A stretch of 64,000 bases of DNA from Methylomagnum ishizawai (GTDB lineage Bacteria > Pseudomonadota > Gammaproteobacteria > Methylococcales > Methylococcaceae): positions 1,942,501 through 2,006,500 of the forward strand of contig NZ_AP019783.1 in assembly GCF_019670005.1 (NCBI RefSeq). Reading direction: 5' to 3'. This document shows, in pieces, positions 26,788 through 35,749 of the stretch (positions within the stretch are counted from its first letter, which is position 1; the number at the start of each line of letters is the position of its first letter). A program made the position numbers and the translations under genes. The notes beneath the pieces are model-generated. The model was not told the DNA's origin. It worked only from the letters and a program-made list of their open reading frames with translations, and searched no databases.

Positions 26788-26917
26788 GAGGTTTGCACGG
26801 TCGGGCCGGGTGGAATCCCGATCAAGTCTCAATTTGGCCGGGGGCGCCCGCCTATAGTGGAGGGCCAGTCCGGGCCGGTCCCATGGTGGGACGGCCCCCC
26901 ATCCACGGAGCCACCCC

Positions 26918-27928
26918 ATGCCGATCAGACCCCGTTCCCTCCTCGGTTGCGCCTTGTCCCTGGCGCTCGCGTCCGCCGCCACCGCCGCCCCGCTGTTCAG
27001 TCCGTACAAGGACATCGCCATCTCCATGAACTGGAACAACAACGTCATGTCCAGCGATGTGACCGGCGTGTTCCAACCGCTGTTGAACGTGCTGCCGCCA
27101 CGGGTGCCCGCCGTCACCTGGGCCTTCGCCACCGGGGAATGCGGCGCGGAAAACTGGGCGGGACTCGATCCCGACGCCCTCGCCCAGGCCAACGTGCCCT
27201 TGTTCGTCAAGCGCAAGGTGGGCTATATCATCGCCACCGGCGGCGCGGCGGGCAAGTTCACCTGTTCCAGCGCCGCCGGGATGCGGGCCTTCATCGACCG
27301 CTATGCTTCGTCCCGCTTGCTCGGGCTGGATTTCGATATCGAAGCCGGCCAGAGCGCCGCCGAGATCAACAGCCTGGTGGAGCAGATCGCCGCCGTGCAG
27401 GCCGATTATCCGGGGCTGCGCTATAGCTTCACCCTCGCCACCCTGGGTTCGTCCAACGGCCAGGTGTCGAGCCTTCCCTATGGCGATTTGAACATCACCG
27501 GCTATACCGTGATCCAGGCCATCCAACGCGCCGGACTCGCCAATTACACCATCAACCTGATGGTCATGGACTACGGCGGTCCCTCGCCCTGGGTCTGTGT
27601 GGTCGCCAAGGGGCGTTGCGACATGGGGCGGACGGCCATCCAGGCCGCCCAGAACCTCAAGGCCAAGTTCGGCATCCCCTACGCCCAGATCGAATTGACG
27701 CCGATGATCGGCAGGAACGATGTGGTGGACGAGGTGTTCTCGCTCAAGGATGCCAACACCATGATCGCCTGGGCCAAGGCCAACGGTTTGGCCGGGGTGC
27801 ATTTCTGGTCGTTCGACCGCGATACGCCGTGTGCCTTGCCCTATGCCTCGGCGACTTGCAGTTCCGTGGCGGATGTGCCCGCCTTGGTCTACACCAAGCG
27901 CTTCCGCAACCAAGCCGCCGCCCCGTGA
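26918..27928 (+). CDS. secreted GH18-family glycosidase (chitinase-like)
   Basis: A 336-residue exported protein with signal peptide MPIRPRSLLGCALSLALASA, cleaved near TAA-APLF. The mature part is a single TIM barrel of glycoside hydrolase family 18: the catalytic strand reads LGLDFDIE, with Asp138, Asp140 and the acid-base Glu142, and MVMDYGGPSPW near residue 214 corresponds to the substrate-binding strand that holds the reaction intermediate. Cysteines (GECGAEN, FTCSSA, RCDMG) suggest disulfides. There is no carbohydrate-binding module. Similar short bacterial GH18 proteins act on chitin or peptidoglycan-like glycans. The convergent neighbour is the P450 gene; no obvious operon partner exists. 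Substrate is unknown. Confidence 0.8.
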   Translation: MPIRPRSLLGCALSLALASAATAAPLFSPYKDIAISMNWNNNVMSSDVTGVFQPLLNVLPPRVPAVTWAFATGECGAENWAGLDPDALAQANVPLFVKRKVGYIIATGGAAGKFTCSSAAGMRAFIDRYASSRLLGLDFDIEAGQSAAEINSLVEQIAAVQADYPGLRYSFTLATLGSSNGQVSSLPYGDLNITGYTVIQAIQRAGLANYTINLMVMDYGGPSPWVCVVAKGRCDMGRTAIQAAQNLKAKFGIPYAQIELTPMIGRNDVVDEVFSLKDANTMIAWAKANGLAGVHFWSFDRDTPCALPYASATCSSVADVPALVYTKRFRNQAAAP

Positions 27929-27947
27929 GGGCGGATGTCCGGGGCGC

Positions 27948-27965
27948 GGGCGGATCGCTCCGCCC
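27948..27965. terminator. hairpin between convergent genes
   Basis: A perfect 7-bp stem (GGGCGGA/TCCGCCC) with loop TCGC lies between the ends of the GH18 gene and the convergent P450 gene. It lacks a U-tract, so it would be a weak or bidirectional terminator at best. Confidence 0.4.
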
Positions 27966-27975
27966 GGTTCCGGCG

Positions 27976-29178
27976 TCACCACACCGCTTCCAGCCGCTCC
28001 AAGCCCCGGATGGTCAACGAAGGTTTCCAACGGGGCCGGTCGCTGTCCGGTAGCTCCAGCCCCGGCAAGCGCCGGAACAACACCGAAAGCGCGGTTTCCA
28101 GCTCGATGCGGGCCAGCCGCGCCCCCAGGCAATAATGCACCCCGCCGCCGAAGGACAAGGGATTGGGCGCGGTGTCCGGGCGGTCGATGCGGAAGGCGTC
28201 GGGTTCGGGGAAGACCTGGGGGTCGCGGTTGGCCGCGCCCAGGCCGACATAGAGGGTTTCGCCCCGGCGCACGCCGACGCCGCCCAGTTCCACATCCTCC
28301 AGCGCGGTGCGGGCGGCGATCTGCACGGCGGCTTCGTAGCGCAGGGCTTCGTGGACGGCTTGGGGCAATAATCCGGGATGGGCCTTGAGCCGGGCGAGTT
28401 GGTCCGGGTGGCGGTGGAGGGTCAACAGCGTGTTGCCCAGCATATTGGCCGTGGTTTCGTGCCCGGCCACGAACAGGAGGGTGATATTGGCGACGATCTC
28501 GTCCTCGCTCAAACGCTGGTCGCCTTCCTCGGCCCGCAGCAGCAGCGAGATCAAATCGCCGCCCGGCGCTTTGCGCCGCGCTTGGCAGATCGCCCGGAAA
28601 TAGCCGTCGAACACCTGGGCCGCGTGGTTGGCGGCGTCGATATCGGCGCGGACCAACCGGGACATCTCGAACACGCGGGCCAGGGCTTGGGTTTCGCGCT
28701 GGAATTCCAGGCTTTCCTCCAGGCGCAAACCCAGCATGGCGCAAATCACCCGCACCGGCAGCGGATAGGCCAAAGCCGCCATCAGATCGGCCCGGCCCTG
28801 TGCGATGAACCCATCCACCAGGGTTTCGGCCACGTCCAGGGCCAAGCGCCGCAATTCCGCCGCCTGCTTCACCCCGAACGCCTTGCCGACCAAGGCCCGC
28901 AAGCGGAGATGCTCGGGCGGGTTCATCACCAGCATGAAGCGGTTGACCACCTGGAACACCGGCTCTTGGACCGCGTCCGGGCCGTAGCGCCGCGCCACGG
29001 TGGACAGATAATCCTTGGCGAAACGGGGATCGCGCAGGATGCGGTCGGCCTCGGCGTAGCGGGTCGCCAGCCAGACGCCGGGCTGCAAGGGGAACAGGGG
29101 CGCGGTTTCGCGCAGCCGCCGGAAAGCGGGATAGGGGTCGGCGAGGAATTCCGGGCTGTTCAGATCGATGGATGACAT
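27976..29178 (-). CDS. cytochrome P450
   Basis: A 400-residue soluble bacterial P450. The I-helix oxygen-activation motif is AGHETT (residues 238-243), the K-helix ExxR is EALR at 277-280, and the haem loop FGGGVHYCLGARLARIE places the axial ligand at Cys350. The family uses two electrons from a ferredoxin and reductase to hydroxylate substrates; no ferredoxin is encoded beside it. The ATG at 29178 gives a normal N-terminus (MSSIDLNSPEFLADPYPAF). It is the last gene of a minus-strand trio with an FAD-binding oxidoreductase and an AlkB-like hydroxylase, 58 bases after the oxidoreductase, which suggests one pathway with several oxidations. The substrate cannot be deduced. Confidence 0.92.
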   Translation of the reverse strand: MSSIDLNSPEFLADPYPAFRRLRETAPLFPLQPGVWLATRYAEADRILRDPRFAKDYLSTVARRYGPDAVQEPVFQVVNRFMLVMNPPEHLRLRALVGKAFGVKQAAELRRLALDVAETLVDGFIAQGRADLMAALAYPLPVRVICAMLGLRLEESLEFQRETQALARVFEMSRLVRADIDAANHAAQVFDGYFRAICQARRKAPGGDLISLLLRAEEGDQRLSEDEIVANITLLFVAGHETTANMLGNTLLTLHRHPDQLARLKAHPGLLPQAVHEALRYEAAVQIAARTALEDVELGGVGVRRGETLYVGLGAANRDPQVFPEPDAFRIDRPDTAPNPLSFGGGVHYCLGARLARIELETALSVLFRRLPGLELPDSDRPRWKPSLTIRGLERLEAVW

Positions 29179-29236
29179 GGCGGGCCGCTCCGGGTGGGCA
29201 GGATGGAAGCGGCGGACTATACCCCAACCACGCCCG

Positions 29237-30841
29237 CTACGAGACCCCGGCCAAAGCGGCTTGCGCGGCCACGATGCCGCGGTATTGGGCTTCCTCGAAC
29301 AGCGAAAACCCCGAAAGATCGGAATGGGCCGGATGGATGCGCCCGGAACCTTCCGCCACGAGTTCCCGCCCGCCGTCCCACAGGAAACCCGGACGGGGCC
29401 GCGCCATGGCATGGCCCCAGCGGAACAAATCGACCCGCTCGGTGATGGCGCGGATGTCGGGATGGGGCCGGGCCAGATCGGCCAGGATGGCTTCGGTCCA
29501 GTCGTAGCCGCTGCGGTTCGACAGCAGCTTGCGGCCTTGCGCCGGGGCGAGTTCGCTGAGGGGCCGGTAATAGGTCAGCACCGTGCCGCGTTCCCGGCTG
29601 CGCCAATGCTGGTGGGTGGCGACCACATAGCCCAGCGAGGGGCTTTGGTACAGCACATTGTCCCAGGCCAGGGGCGCGCCGTGCCGGGGCTCGGGGAAAT
29701 CCCGCAGGTTCAGGTTCGCCACCAGCCAGGGCGCGTAATCGAAACCGGCCAGCGCCCGCCGCTGTGGTTCCGGCCACGCCGGGCAGACATGGGGTAGCAG
29801 GAAACTCGGCGCGGCCCAGACGACCTGGGCGGCTTGCCAGCGGGTCGCGGTTTGGCTGGCCGGATTCCAGACATCGACCGTCACGCCGCTATCGGTTTCC
29901 TTGATGCGGAACGCCAGCTGTCCGCGCTCGATCCAGGGGTCCAGCCGTTCCAGCAAGCGGCGTACGATCCAGCCATTGCCCTCGGGCCAGGTCAGCACCG
30001 CGCCCTCGCGGGCTTCCTCCGCCGCGCCGGTGCGGCTGGCGAAATAATGGAGGCCGGCCCAGGCCGAAGTGTCGGCGGCGGCGCAACCGAAATCGTCGCG
30101 GCAGGCATAGTCCACATACCAATGCAGATAGGGCGAATCGTAGCCTTCGGCCAGCAGCCAATCGCGCATCGAACCCCGGTCCAGCGCCAGGAAACGCGGG
30201 TCGCGGGAACTTTGCGCCATGGGTAGGGCGAAGGCGCGGCGGCCATCCTTGCCCACGGTATCGCGGTAGCCGCGCATGGCTTCGGCGAAGCGCTGGTATT
30301 GGGCCAGGTCGCGGCGGGCCACGCCGCGCTTGGGCAGCAAGCCCTCCTGCCAAGCGCCGTGCAGGAACAGCCGTTCCTGGGGCGCGAAGCAGAGATGGCG
30401 TTCGTCGTAGCGTGGTTCCGGTGCGGCGGGGTCGCCCAGCAGCACGCCCAAATCGGCCAGCAACAGCCGCACCCAGGGCAATTCCACGCCGGGCAACGGC
30501 AGATAATGTGCCCCCCAGGGATAGGCCGAGATGGGATTCTCGCCCCAGCGGGCATTGCCGCCGGGTTGTTGTTCCAGTTCCAGCAGGCGGAAGGACTCGA
30601 AGCCGTTGCGCTTCAGCCACCATGCGGCGGAGAGTCCGGCGATGCCACCGCCGACGATGAGCAGGGGAATGGCGCGGTGTTCGGTGGGGGAGGGCCAGTC
30701 CTTGCCGCGCAGTTGGTGGCCGGTCAGGAAAGAGGGGCCGAGTAGTTCGCCAGCGGGGCGGGAATCGGGGCCGGGGGAGGCGGGAATCAGGCTTCCACCC
30801 AGGCCAGATAGGAGGGAAAGGCAGAAGGAGCGGCGATGCAT
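29237..30841 (-). CDS. FAD-dependent oxidoreductase with N-terminal export-type signal
   Basis: A 534-residue flavoprotein of the amine-oxidase/phytoene-desaturase-like fold. The N-terminus MHRRSFCLSLLSGLGGSLI looks like a Tat-type or lipoprotein-like signal (RRSF, then a hydrophobic run). The dinucleotide-binding motif is LLIVGGGIAGLSAAWWL near residue 60, followed by LELEQQPGGNARWGENP, where the Gly-Gly and Arg-Trp pattern contacts FAD. The C-terminal part (YRGIVAAQAAL) is the usual closing helix. The start was placed at 30841 because a longer frame runs into the AlkB-like gene. It lies 17 bases after that gene and before the P450 gene. A role in desaturation or oxidation of a lipid-like intermediate is inferred from neighbours. 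Confidence 0.75.
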   Translation of the reverse strand: MHRRSFCLSLLSGLGGSLIPASPGPDSRPAGELLGPSFLTGHQLRGKDWPSPTEHRAIPLLIVGGGIAGLSAAWWLKRNGFESFRLLELEQQPGGNARWGENPISAYPWGAHYLPLPGVELPWVRLLLADLGVLLGDPAAPEPRYDERHLCFAPQERLFLHGAWQEGLLPKRGVARRDLAQYQRFAEAMRGYRDTVGKDGRRAFALPMAQSSRDPRFLALDRGSMRDWLLAEGYDSPYLHWYVDYACRDDFGCAAADTSAWAGLHYFASRTGAAEEAREGAVLTWPEGNGWIVRRLLERLDPWIERGQLAFRIKETDSGVTVDVWNPASQTATRWQAAQVVWAAPSFLLPHVCPAWPEPQRRALAGFDYAPWLVANLNLRDFPEPRHGAPLAWDNVLYQSPSLGYVVATHQHWRSRERGTVLTYYRPLSELAPAQGRKLLSNRSGYDWTEAILADLARPHPDIRAITERVDLFRWGHAMARPRPGFLWDGGRELVAEGSGRIHPAHSDLSGFSLFEEAQYRGIVAAQAALAGVS

Positions 30842-30858
30842 GGGGATAGGCTGAATGA

Positions 30859-31938
30859 TTACGGCATACGCGACATGTAGGTCTGGCCGCGGGTGGGAGC
30901 AAGGAATGGGTCTGCCCAACTCCGATAACCCGCGCTATGGTTCTTCACCCAAATCGCCGCCCACAGATACCCGCAGGGCAGGGCCGGGCCTGCGTCCAAA
31001 CTCCGCAGGCGAGGGTAGGGCGTGGCGGCGTGGCGGTGGTGGTCGGCGTGGCGGGTCAGCCCCAGGAACATAAAAAGGCTCACGGCGGAATCGCAGTTCC
31101 AGGCCGTCGCCCCGGCCCGGCCCGAGTCCTGGGTCAGGCCGAAATGCTGGAAATAATTCACCGCCTCCAATAGCTTCACCGCCACCACGGCTTGATAGAC
31201 CAGCATCGTCAGGGCCAGCGGCCCGAACGCCCAGCCGAACGCCAGCGCCAGCCCGGTTTCCGCCATCAATCCCAGCAGCGCCGAACCCCGCTCCGCCCGC
31301 CAGGCGATCCGCCATTGCGCCGCCACCGAACGCCGGAGGAAAGTAGCGTAATCCTCGTCCACGCGGGCGGTGGAGGGGTCTCCGGCCCCGCCCAGTTTGG
31401 CATGATGGCCCCGGCGGTGGGCGATAGAAAAATGATCGTAGCCCACCGTGACCAGCAGCAAGCGCCCGAGCAAACGTTGGAACCGTCCGCGCCGGTGGAT
31501 CAATTCATGGGCGGGGGCGATGGCGGCGCAACAGGAATTGGTGCCGACCAAAATCCGCAAGGCCACGAGGTTGGCGCATCCCGTGCCCCAATCCGCCGCC
31601 GTGGCCCAGGGCAACCGCGCCACCATCCAGCCCATCCCCAGGATATTGAGGATTTGCAGCAATACTAAGGCATACAACAGCCCGTCGAAGAACCAGCCCG
31701 GTGCCGCCTGTGGAACCATCCGCCGTTCCGCCGGTCCCCAATGGTCGGCGGCGATCAACAGCCAGACCGGCAGGGTCCACAGCAGGGCGGATGCCGCGCC
31801 ATGGGGGCCCGTCAGCAGGAAGGCGAGGGTGCATGCGGGGAGGAACAGGCACAGCCCGAAGCCCAGCCACCATAGGGATAAGGCTTGACGGGCCGCACCG
31901 GGAATCCCTTCCGCAAAGGTTTTGGCTGGCGTGGACAT
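30859..31938 (-). CDS. AlkB-like membrane diiron hydroxylase/desaturase
   Basis: A 359-residue inner-membrane protein with about six hydrophobic stretches and the eight-His pattern of the alkane hydroxylase/fatty acid desaturase group: HELIHRR at 144-150, HRRGHH at 174-179, NYFQHFGL at 261-268 and RHADHH at 296-301. AlkB normally has HELxHK, EHxxGHH, NYxEHYGL and LQRHSDHH. Here Glu of EHxxGHH is Ala and Glu of NYxEHYG is Gln, so it is a divergent member. The family hydroxylates alkanes or similar chains using rubredoxin electrons; no rubredoxin gene is near. Its start codon lies only 20 bases from the divergent carbamoyltransferase start. Confidence 0.85.
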   Translation of the reverse strand: MSTPAKTFAEGIPGAARQALSLWWLGFGLCLFLPACTLAFLLTGPHGAASALLWTLPVWLLIAADHWGPAERRMVPQAAPGWFFDGLLYALVLLQILNILGMGWMVARLPWATAADWGTGCANLVALRILVGTNSCCAAIAPAHELIHRRGRFQRLLGRLLLVTVGYDHFSIAHRRGHHAKLGGAGDPSTARVDEDYATFLRRSVAAQWRIAWRAERGSALLGLMAETGLALAFGWAFGPLALTMLVYQAVVAVKLLEAVNYFQHFGLTQDSGRAGATAWNCDSAVSLFMFLGLTRHADHHRHAATPYPRLRSLDAGPALPCGYLWAAIWVKNHSAGYRSWADPFLAPTRGQTYMSRMP

Positions 31939-31958
31939 AAAGGCTTGGAATAATAATT

Positions 31959-33725
31959 ATGAATATTATAGAGACAGCGAAAACCTACTATATCGGCCTA
32001 TGCGCCACCTACCACGACCCGGCCTTGGCCATCGTGGATGCCGAGGGAAACGTGTTATACGCCGAAGCCACCGAGCGTTATCTGCAATATAAACGGGCGC
32101 TGAACCACGCGCCGGATGATTTGTATTTATTGCCCACCCTGTTGCGGGAATATTGCCCCGATGCCCGGCGCTTCGTGGTCGCCACGAACTGGCGGGCGCG
32201 GCGTCCTTTCTACGAGCGCTTGGCCCGGACCTTGGGCTGGCTCACCCCCCAGGGCATCCTCGGCTACCGGGGGCGGCAGTTGACCGCCTGCGTCGAAACC
32301 TGGGAGCTCAACCATATGCAGGCTTGCCAGCACCACGCCCTGCGCCGTTCCGGGATCGGGCTGGCCCGCGCCCTGCGGCGGGATTTTCCCGGTGTGCCGG
32401 TGGATTTCCGCCATTACGACCATCATCTGGCCCATGCCGCGCTGGCCTGCCAGGGTAGCCCGTTCGCGACGGCGGCTTGCGCCGTGATCGACTCCTACGG
32501 CGAACAGGGCTCGCTGGCGTTCTTCGAGTATAGCGGCGGGAAACTGGTTCCCCGCCATACGGCGCGGGGACCGGAGAGCCTTGGGTTCTTTTACATGAAG
32601 CTCACCGAATTATGCGGCTTCGAGTGGATGGGCGGCGAGGAATGGAAAACCATGGGGCTGGCCGCCTATGGCCGTATCGACGAGGAGGCGTTGGGCTGGC
32701 TCCGGGCCATGATCCGGGTGGAGGGTTTGCGGCTGGTGCAGGACCGCGCCGGTTTCTTCCAGATGCTCAAGCACCTGGAAAGCCGCAGGCGCGGCCCGCA
32801 CCTCCCGCCGGAAACCGCCGCCGATTTGGCCCATACCGGACAATATTTCTTCGCGGAAACCGTCGGGCGCTTGTTGAACAACCTGCATGGCCTGGGGATT
32901 TCCGGGAATTTGGCGTTGGGTGGCGGCTGTGCGCTGAACTCGGCCTACAACGGGCAAATCCTGGCCGGGACGCCGTTCGAGGCGCTTTACGTGCCGCCCG
33001 CGCCCGCCGACGATGGCACGGCCTTGGGGGCGGCTTGGCTGGCGTTCGGCGAGGAACATCCGGGCATGGCCGTAGCGCCGCGCCAACTGGCTCCCTACCT
33101 GGGCAGCCGCATCCGGGACGAGGCCATCGAGCGCTATGCCCGTCATTCCGGGCTGCCGGTCGAGTATCTGCCGGAGGGGGCCATGGTGCCGAGGGCGGCG
33201 CGGTTGTTGGCGGAGGGCAAAATCCTGGGCTGGGCGCAGGGGCGGGCCGAATTCGGTCCCCGCGCCTTGGGCAACCGTTCCATCCTGGCCGATCCCCGTA
33301 CCCAGGACATGGGGGAGCGCATCAACCGGGACGTGAAGTTCCGCGAGCGCTTCCGGCCCTATGCCCCGGCCATCCTGCACGAATATGGCCCGGAGTATTT
33401 CGAGGATTACCAGGAAACCCCGTACATGGACCGCACTTTGCGGTTCCGCCCGGAGGCGCGGGGGAAAGTGCCCGCCGTGGTCCATGCCGATGGCACCGGG
33501 CGGCTGCAAACCGTGAAGGCGGAATGGAATCCTATGTTCCATGCCTTGCTGGCCGAATTCCATCGGCTGGGCGGGGTGCCGGTCCTGCTCAACACCAGTT
33601 TCAATGTCATGGGCAAGCCTATCGTGCATGGGGTGGAGGATGCCATGGCGGTGTTCCTGGGTTCGGGCCTGGATGCCTTGGCGCTGGGGGATTGGCTGTT
33701 CAAGAAGCCGGGGATGCGGATATGA
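31959..33725 (+). CDS. NodU/CmcH/TobZ-family carbamoyltransferase
   Basis: A 588-residue enzyme that transfers a carbamoyl group from carbamoyl phosphate via a carbamoyl-adenylate to a hydroxyl of a small molecule. The N-terminal ASKHA-type domain opens YYIGLCATYHDPALAIVDAEG; the metal and substrate histidines appear in YDHHLAHAALA at residues 153-163; ALGGGCALNSAYNGQI and APADDGTALGAAW are nucleotide-binding. The C-terminal domain has FGPRALGNRSIL and LLNTSFNVMGKP. All marks of an active enzyme are present. It overlaps the next gene by four bases (ATGA), so the two are co-translated. Relatives decorate Nod factors, cephamycins, tobramycin and saxitoxin; here the partners suggest an oxidised lipid-like or amino-acid-derived metabolite. 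Confidence 0.9.
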   Translation: MNIIETAKTYYIGLCATYHDPALAIVDAEGNVLYAEATERYLQYKRALNHAPDDLYLLPTLLREYCPDARRFVVATNWRARRPFYERLARTLGWLTPQGILGYRGRQLTACVETWELNHMQACQHHALRRSGIGLARALRRDFPGVPVDFRHYDHHLAHAALACQGSPFATAACAVIDSYGEQGSLAFFEYSGGKLVPRHTARGPESLGFFYMKLTELCGFEWMGGEEWKTMGLAAYGRIDEEALGWLRAMIRVEGLRLVQDRAGFFQMLKHLESRRRGPHLPPETAADLAHTGQYFFAETVGRLLNNLHGLGISGNLALGGGCALNSAYNGQILAGTPFEALYVPPAPADDGTALGAAWLAFGEEHPGMAVAPRQLAPYLGSRIRDEAIERYARHSGLPVEYLPEGAMVPRAARLLAEGKILGWAQGRAEFGPRALGNRSILADPRTQDMGERINRDVKFRERFRPYAPAILHEYGPEYFEDYQETPYMDRTLRFRPEARGKVPAVVHADGTGRLQTVKAEWNPMFHALLAEFHRLGGVPVLLNTSFNVMGKPIVHGVEDAMAVFLGSGLDALALGDWLFKKPGMRI

Positions 33726-35731
33726 GCGACTTGCGCCGTTTGTGCCATGCGCTACTGAAGGGACCGGCCTTGCCCGCCGCCGTGGCCGAGGCCGAAGCGC
33801 TGTTGGATGCGGCTTGGGCCGGGGCCGGGGAAGACGAGGCCCGCTATCCGTTCGGCGAGCCTTGGAATCCTGGGGGATGGCCCGGACCGGACGATGGGGC
33901 AACCCGGCGGCGGGTGTTGCACGCCCTGGCTCCCGTCGCCTTGCTGGAAGGCGTCTGGCTGGCCCGCGTGGCCCAGCCCGCGACGGCCCATCGGACTAGC
34001 GAATGCCATTTGTTCGACCTCTATTGCCGCCTCGTGGGTTTGGACGATCCGGCCCGTTCGCCGCCGCTGCGCTTCGGGGCCAAGCTGGTCGAAGCGGGTA
34101 TCCACCTGCCGCCCTTGGACAGCCCGGCCTTCTTCGCCGCCGTGCCGGAGGCCGGGCTGGATTTCGCCGCCACGCACCTGGGCTTGATGCACCGGCCCCG
34201 GCGTTTTTTCCCGGAATTGCTCGGCTATACCCTGGCCCATGTCCAACGCGAACCTGCGTGGTGGGATGCGGAATCCACCGGACAGCGCGGGCCAGACCGC
34301 GCCCTGGCGCTCGCCGCGTTGGCGGCCTATCCGCAACGGGAGGCACAGGCCGGACGCATCCGGCGGGGCTGGTGCCGGTATCGGCGCTTGTTCGATGAAC
34401 TGGCGCGGGCGGTGGTCGCGGACCTGGCCCGGCGGCCCACCGCCGCGGAGGCCATGGCCGACCTATTGCGGACCAAGTGTCGGCACGCTATCGGCTACCA
34501 TGGCCGGATCGCGCTGCGGGGCCGGAGCCTCGATGCCTGGCTGGCCGAAAGCGCGGACGATCCCGGTCCCTTGCTCGCGGCCTTGCGCGATTCGCCCTGG
34601 GTGGACCAGGCCTGTCCCGAGGCCAGCCGTTTGATCCGGGCCGTGGATTTCGGTGGGCCGATGTTCGGGGTGTTCAGCACGGAGGAGCGCCGGGCCTGCC
34701 TGGAGTGGATCGCCGACCCAACCGCCCCGGCCTTGCCTTCCTCGCTGTTGCCGGGACCGGAGCGGGTCGGTGCCGCGCTCCCCGCGCCAAGTCCGCCGCG
34801 CAAGATCGATCCCCGCGACTTGTTCACCCGGTTGCTCGCCACCGAATCCCCCGCCGATTGTCCGCCGGAAGCCGATGCCTTGATCCTGGGCATCCTCCGC
34901 CGCGCCCGCGGGTGCGCCCCGCTGCAACGCGGCCACCGCCGTGGTTTTCCCTATACCCCGGACGGCTTCCACGCCCGGATCGAGGCCATACACCGGCACG
35001 AGGTCGGGCGCTACCGGCCTTTGTCCGGTCCGCCCCGGCCCGGCCGGGAAGATTGCGAATGGGCGGCTTTGCAGCTGGCCCCGGCCATCCTGGTCGATGG
35101 CGCTTGGCTGGCGGGCGTGGGCAGCGCCGCCGGATGCCTGGGGGAAACCGGGCGGCATTTGCTCAAGACCTATGCCGATGAGTTGGGCGCGGGGCGGACC
35201 GAATGGAACCATCCCAATGTCTACCGGCGCTTGCTGGACAGCCTGGGGTTCGAGTTGCCGCCCTTCGAGGGCGAGGCGTTCGCCCGCAGCCCCTTATTTT
35301 TGGACGTCGCTTTCGATATCCCGGCTTATCTCCTGGCGATGGGGCTGAGGACGGAGCGCTATTTTCCGGAATTATTGGGCCTTAATCTCGCTATCGAGCT
35401 GAGCGGCCTGGGCGCGGGCTATCTGCGGGGGGTGGATATTTTGCGCCATCACGGCATCGACCCGGCCATCCTCCAACTCCATTTGAGCATCGACAACCTC
35501 GGCACCGGCCACGCGGCGCGGGCGCGGGAAGCGGTGATCCTGTTCCTGGACGAGGTCCGGCGGCGGGAAGGGGCGGAGGCGGTACAGGCCCAGTGGCGGC
35601 GGGTGTGGACGGGCTATCTATCGTTGCACGCGGCGGCGCTGGGCTTGGTGCTGGGGTTTTTGGGACGGTATTTGCGGCACGGGTGGATCGGGAGGCTGTG
35701 GGCCGTAGCCTTCAGAGGCCGTAGACCGTGA
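33722..35731 (+). CDS. two-domain haem-oxygenase-like diiron (iron-containing redox) protein
   Basis: A 669-residue soluble protein built of two related helical domains of the haem-oxygenase-like diiron oxidase type (iron-containing redox enzyme family). The C-terminal domain (about 445-635) keeps all expected metal ligands: Glu487 (YADELG), His497 (WNHPNVY), Glu559 (NLAIEL), His587 and Asp591 (LHLSIDNLG) and His597 (TGHAA). The N-terminal domain (about 65-180) aligns with it (GVWLARV to GAWLAGV; FFPELLGYTLA to YFPELLGLNLA), but the corresponding positions are Leu104, Pro114 and Val174, so it has lost the site. About 270 less recognisable residues separate the two. The family includes UndA and BesC, which oxidise fatty acids or amino acids. 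Start codon overlaps the carbamoyltransferase stop. Confidence 0.75.
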   Translation: MSDLRRLCHALLKGPALPAAVAEAEALLDAAWAGAGEDEARYPFGEPWNPGGWPGPDDGATRRRVLHALAPVALLEGVWLARVAQPATAHRTSECHLFDLYCRLVGLDDPARSPPLRFGAKLVEAGIHLPPLDSPAFFAAVPEAGLDFAATHLGLMHRPRRFFPELLGYTLAHVQREPAWWDAESTGQRGPDRALALAALAAYPQREAQAGRIRRGWCRYRRLFDELARAVVADLARRPTAAEAMADLLRTKCRHAIGYHGRIALRGRSLDAWLAESADDPGPLLAALRDSPWVDQACPEASRLIRAVDFGGPMFGVFSTEERRACLEWIADPTAPALPSSLLPGPERVGAALPAPSPPRKIDPRDLFTRLLATESPADCPPEADALILGILRRARGCAPLQRGHRRGFPYTPDGFHARIEAIHRHEVGRYRPLSGPPRPGREDCEWAALQLAPAILVDGAWLAGVGSAAGCLGETGRHLLKTYADELGAGRTEWNHPNVYRRLLDSLGFELPPFEGEAFARSPLFLDVAFDIPAYLLAMGLRTERYFPELLGLNLAIELSGLGAGYLRGVDILRHHGIDPAILQLHLSIDNLGTGHAARAREAVILFLDEVRRREGAEAVQAQWRRVWTGYLSLHAAALGLVLGFLGRYLRHGWIGRLWAVAFRGRRP

Positions 35732-35749
35732 GTATCCGCCTTTTGATAT

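Noticed and set aside
26852-29227. A 791-codon minus-strand frame overlapping the GH18 and P450 genes
   Set aside because: It overlaps the P450 gene in a different frame on the same strand and runs antisense through the GH18 gene; its sequence is Pro/Arg/Gly rich and unlike a protein.
30859-31938. A methane or alkane monooxygenase for growth on hydrocarbons
   Set aside because: The protein is AlkB-like, not PmoA-like, has altered motif residues, lacks nearby rubredoxin genes, and sits with a P450 and a carbamoyltransferase.
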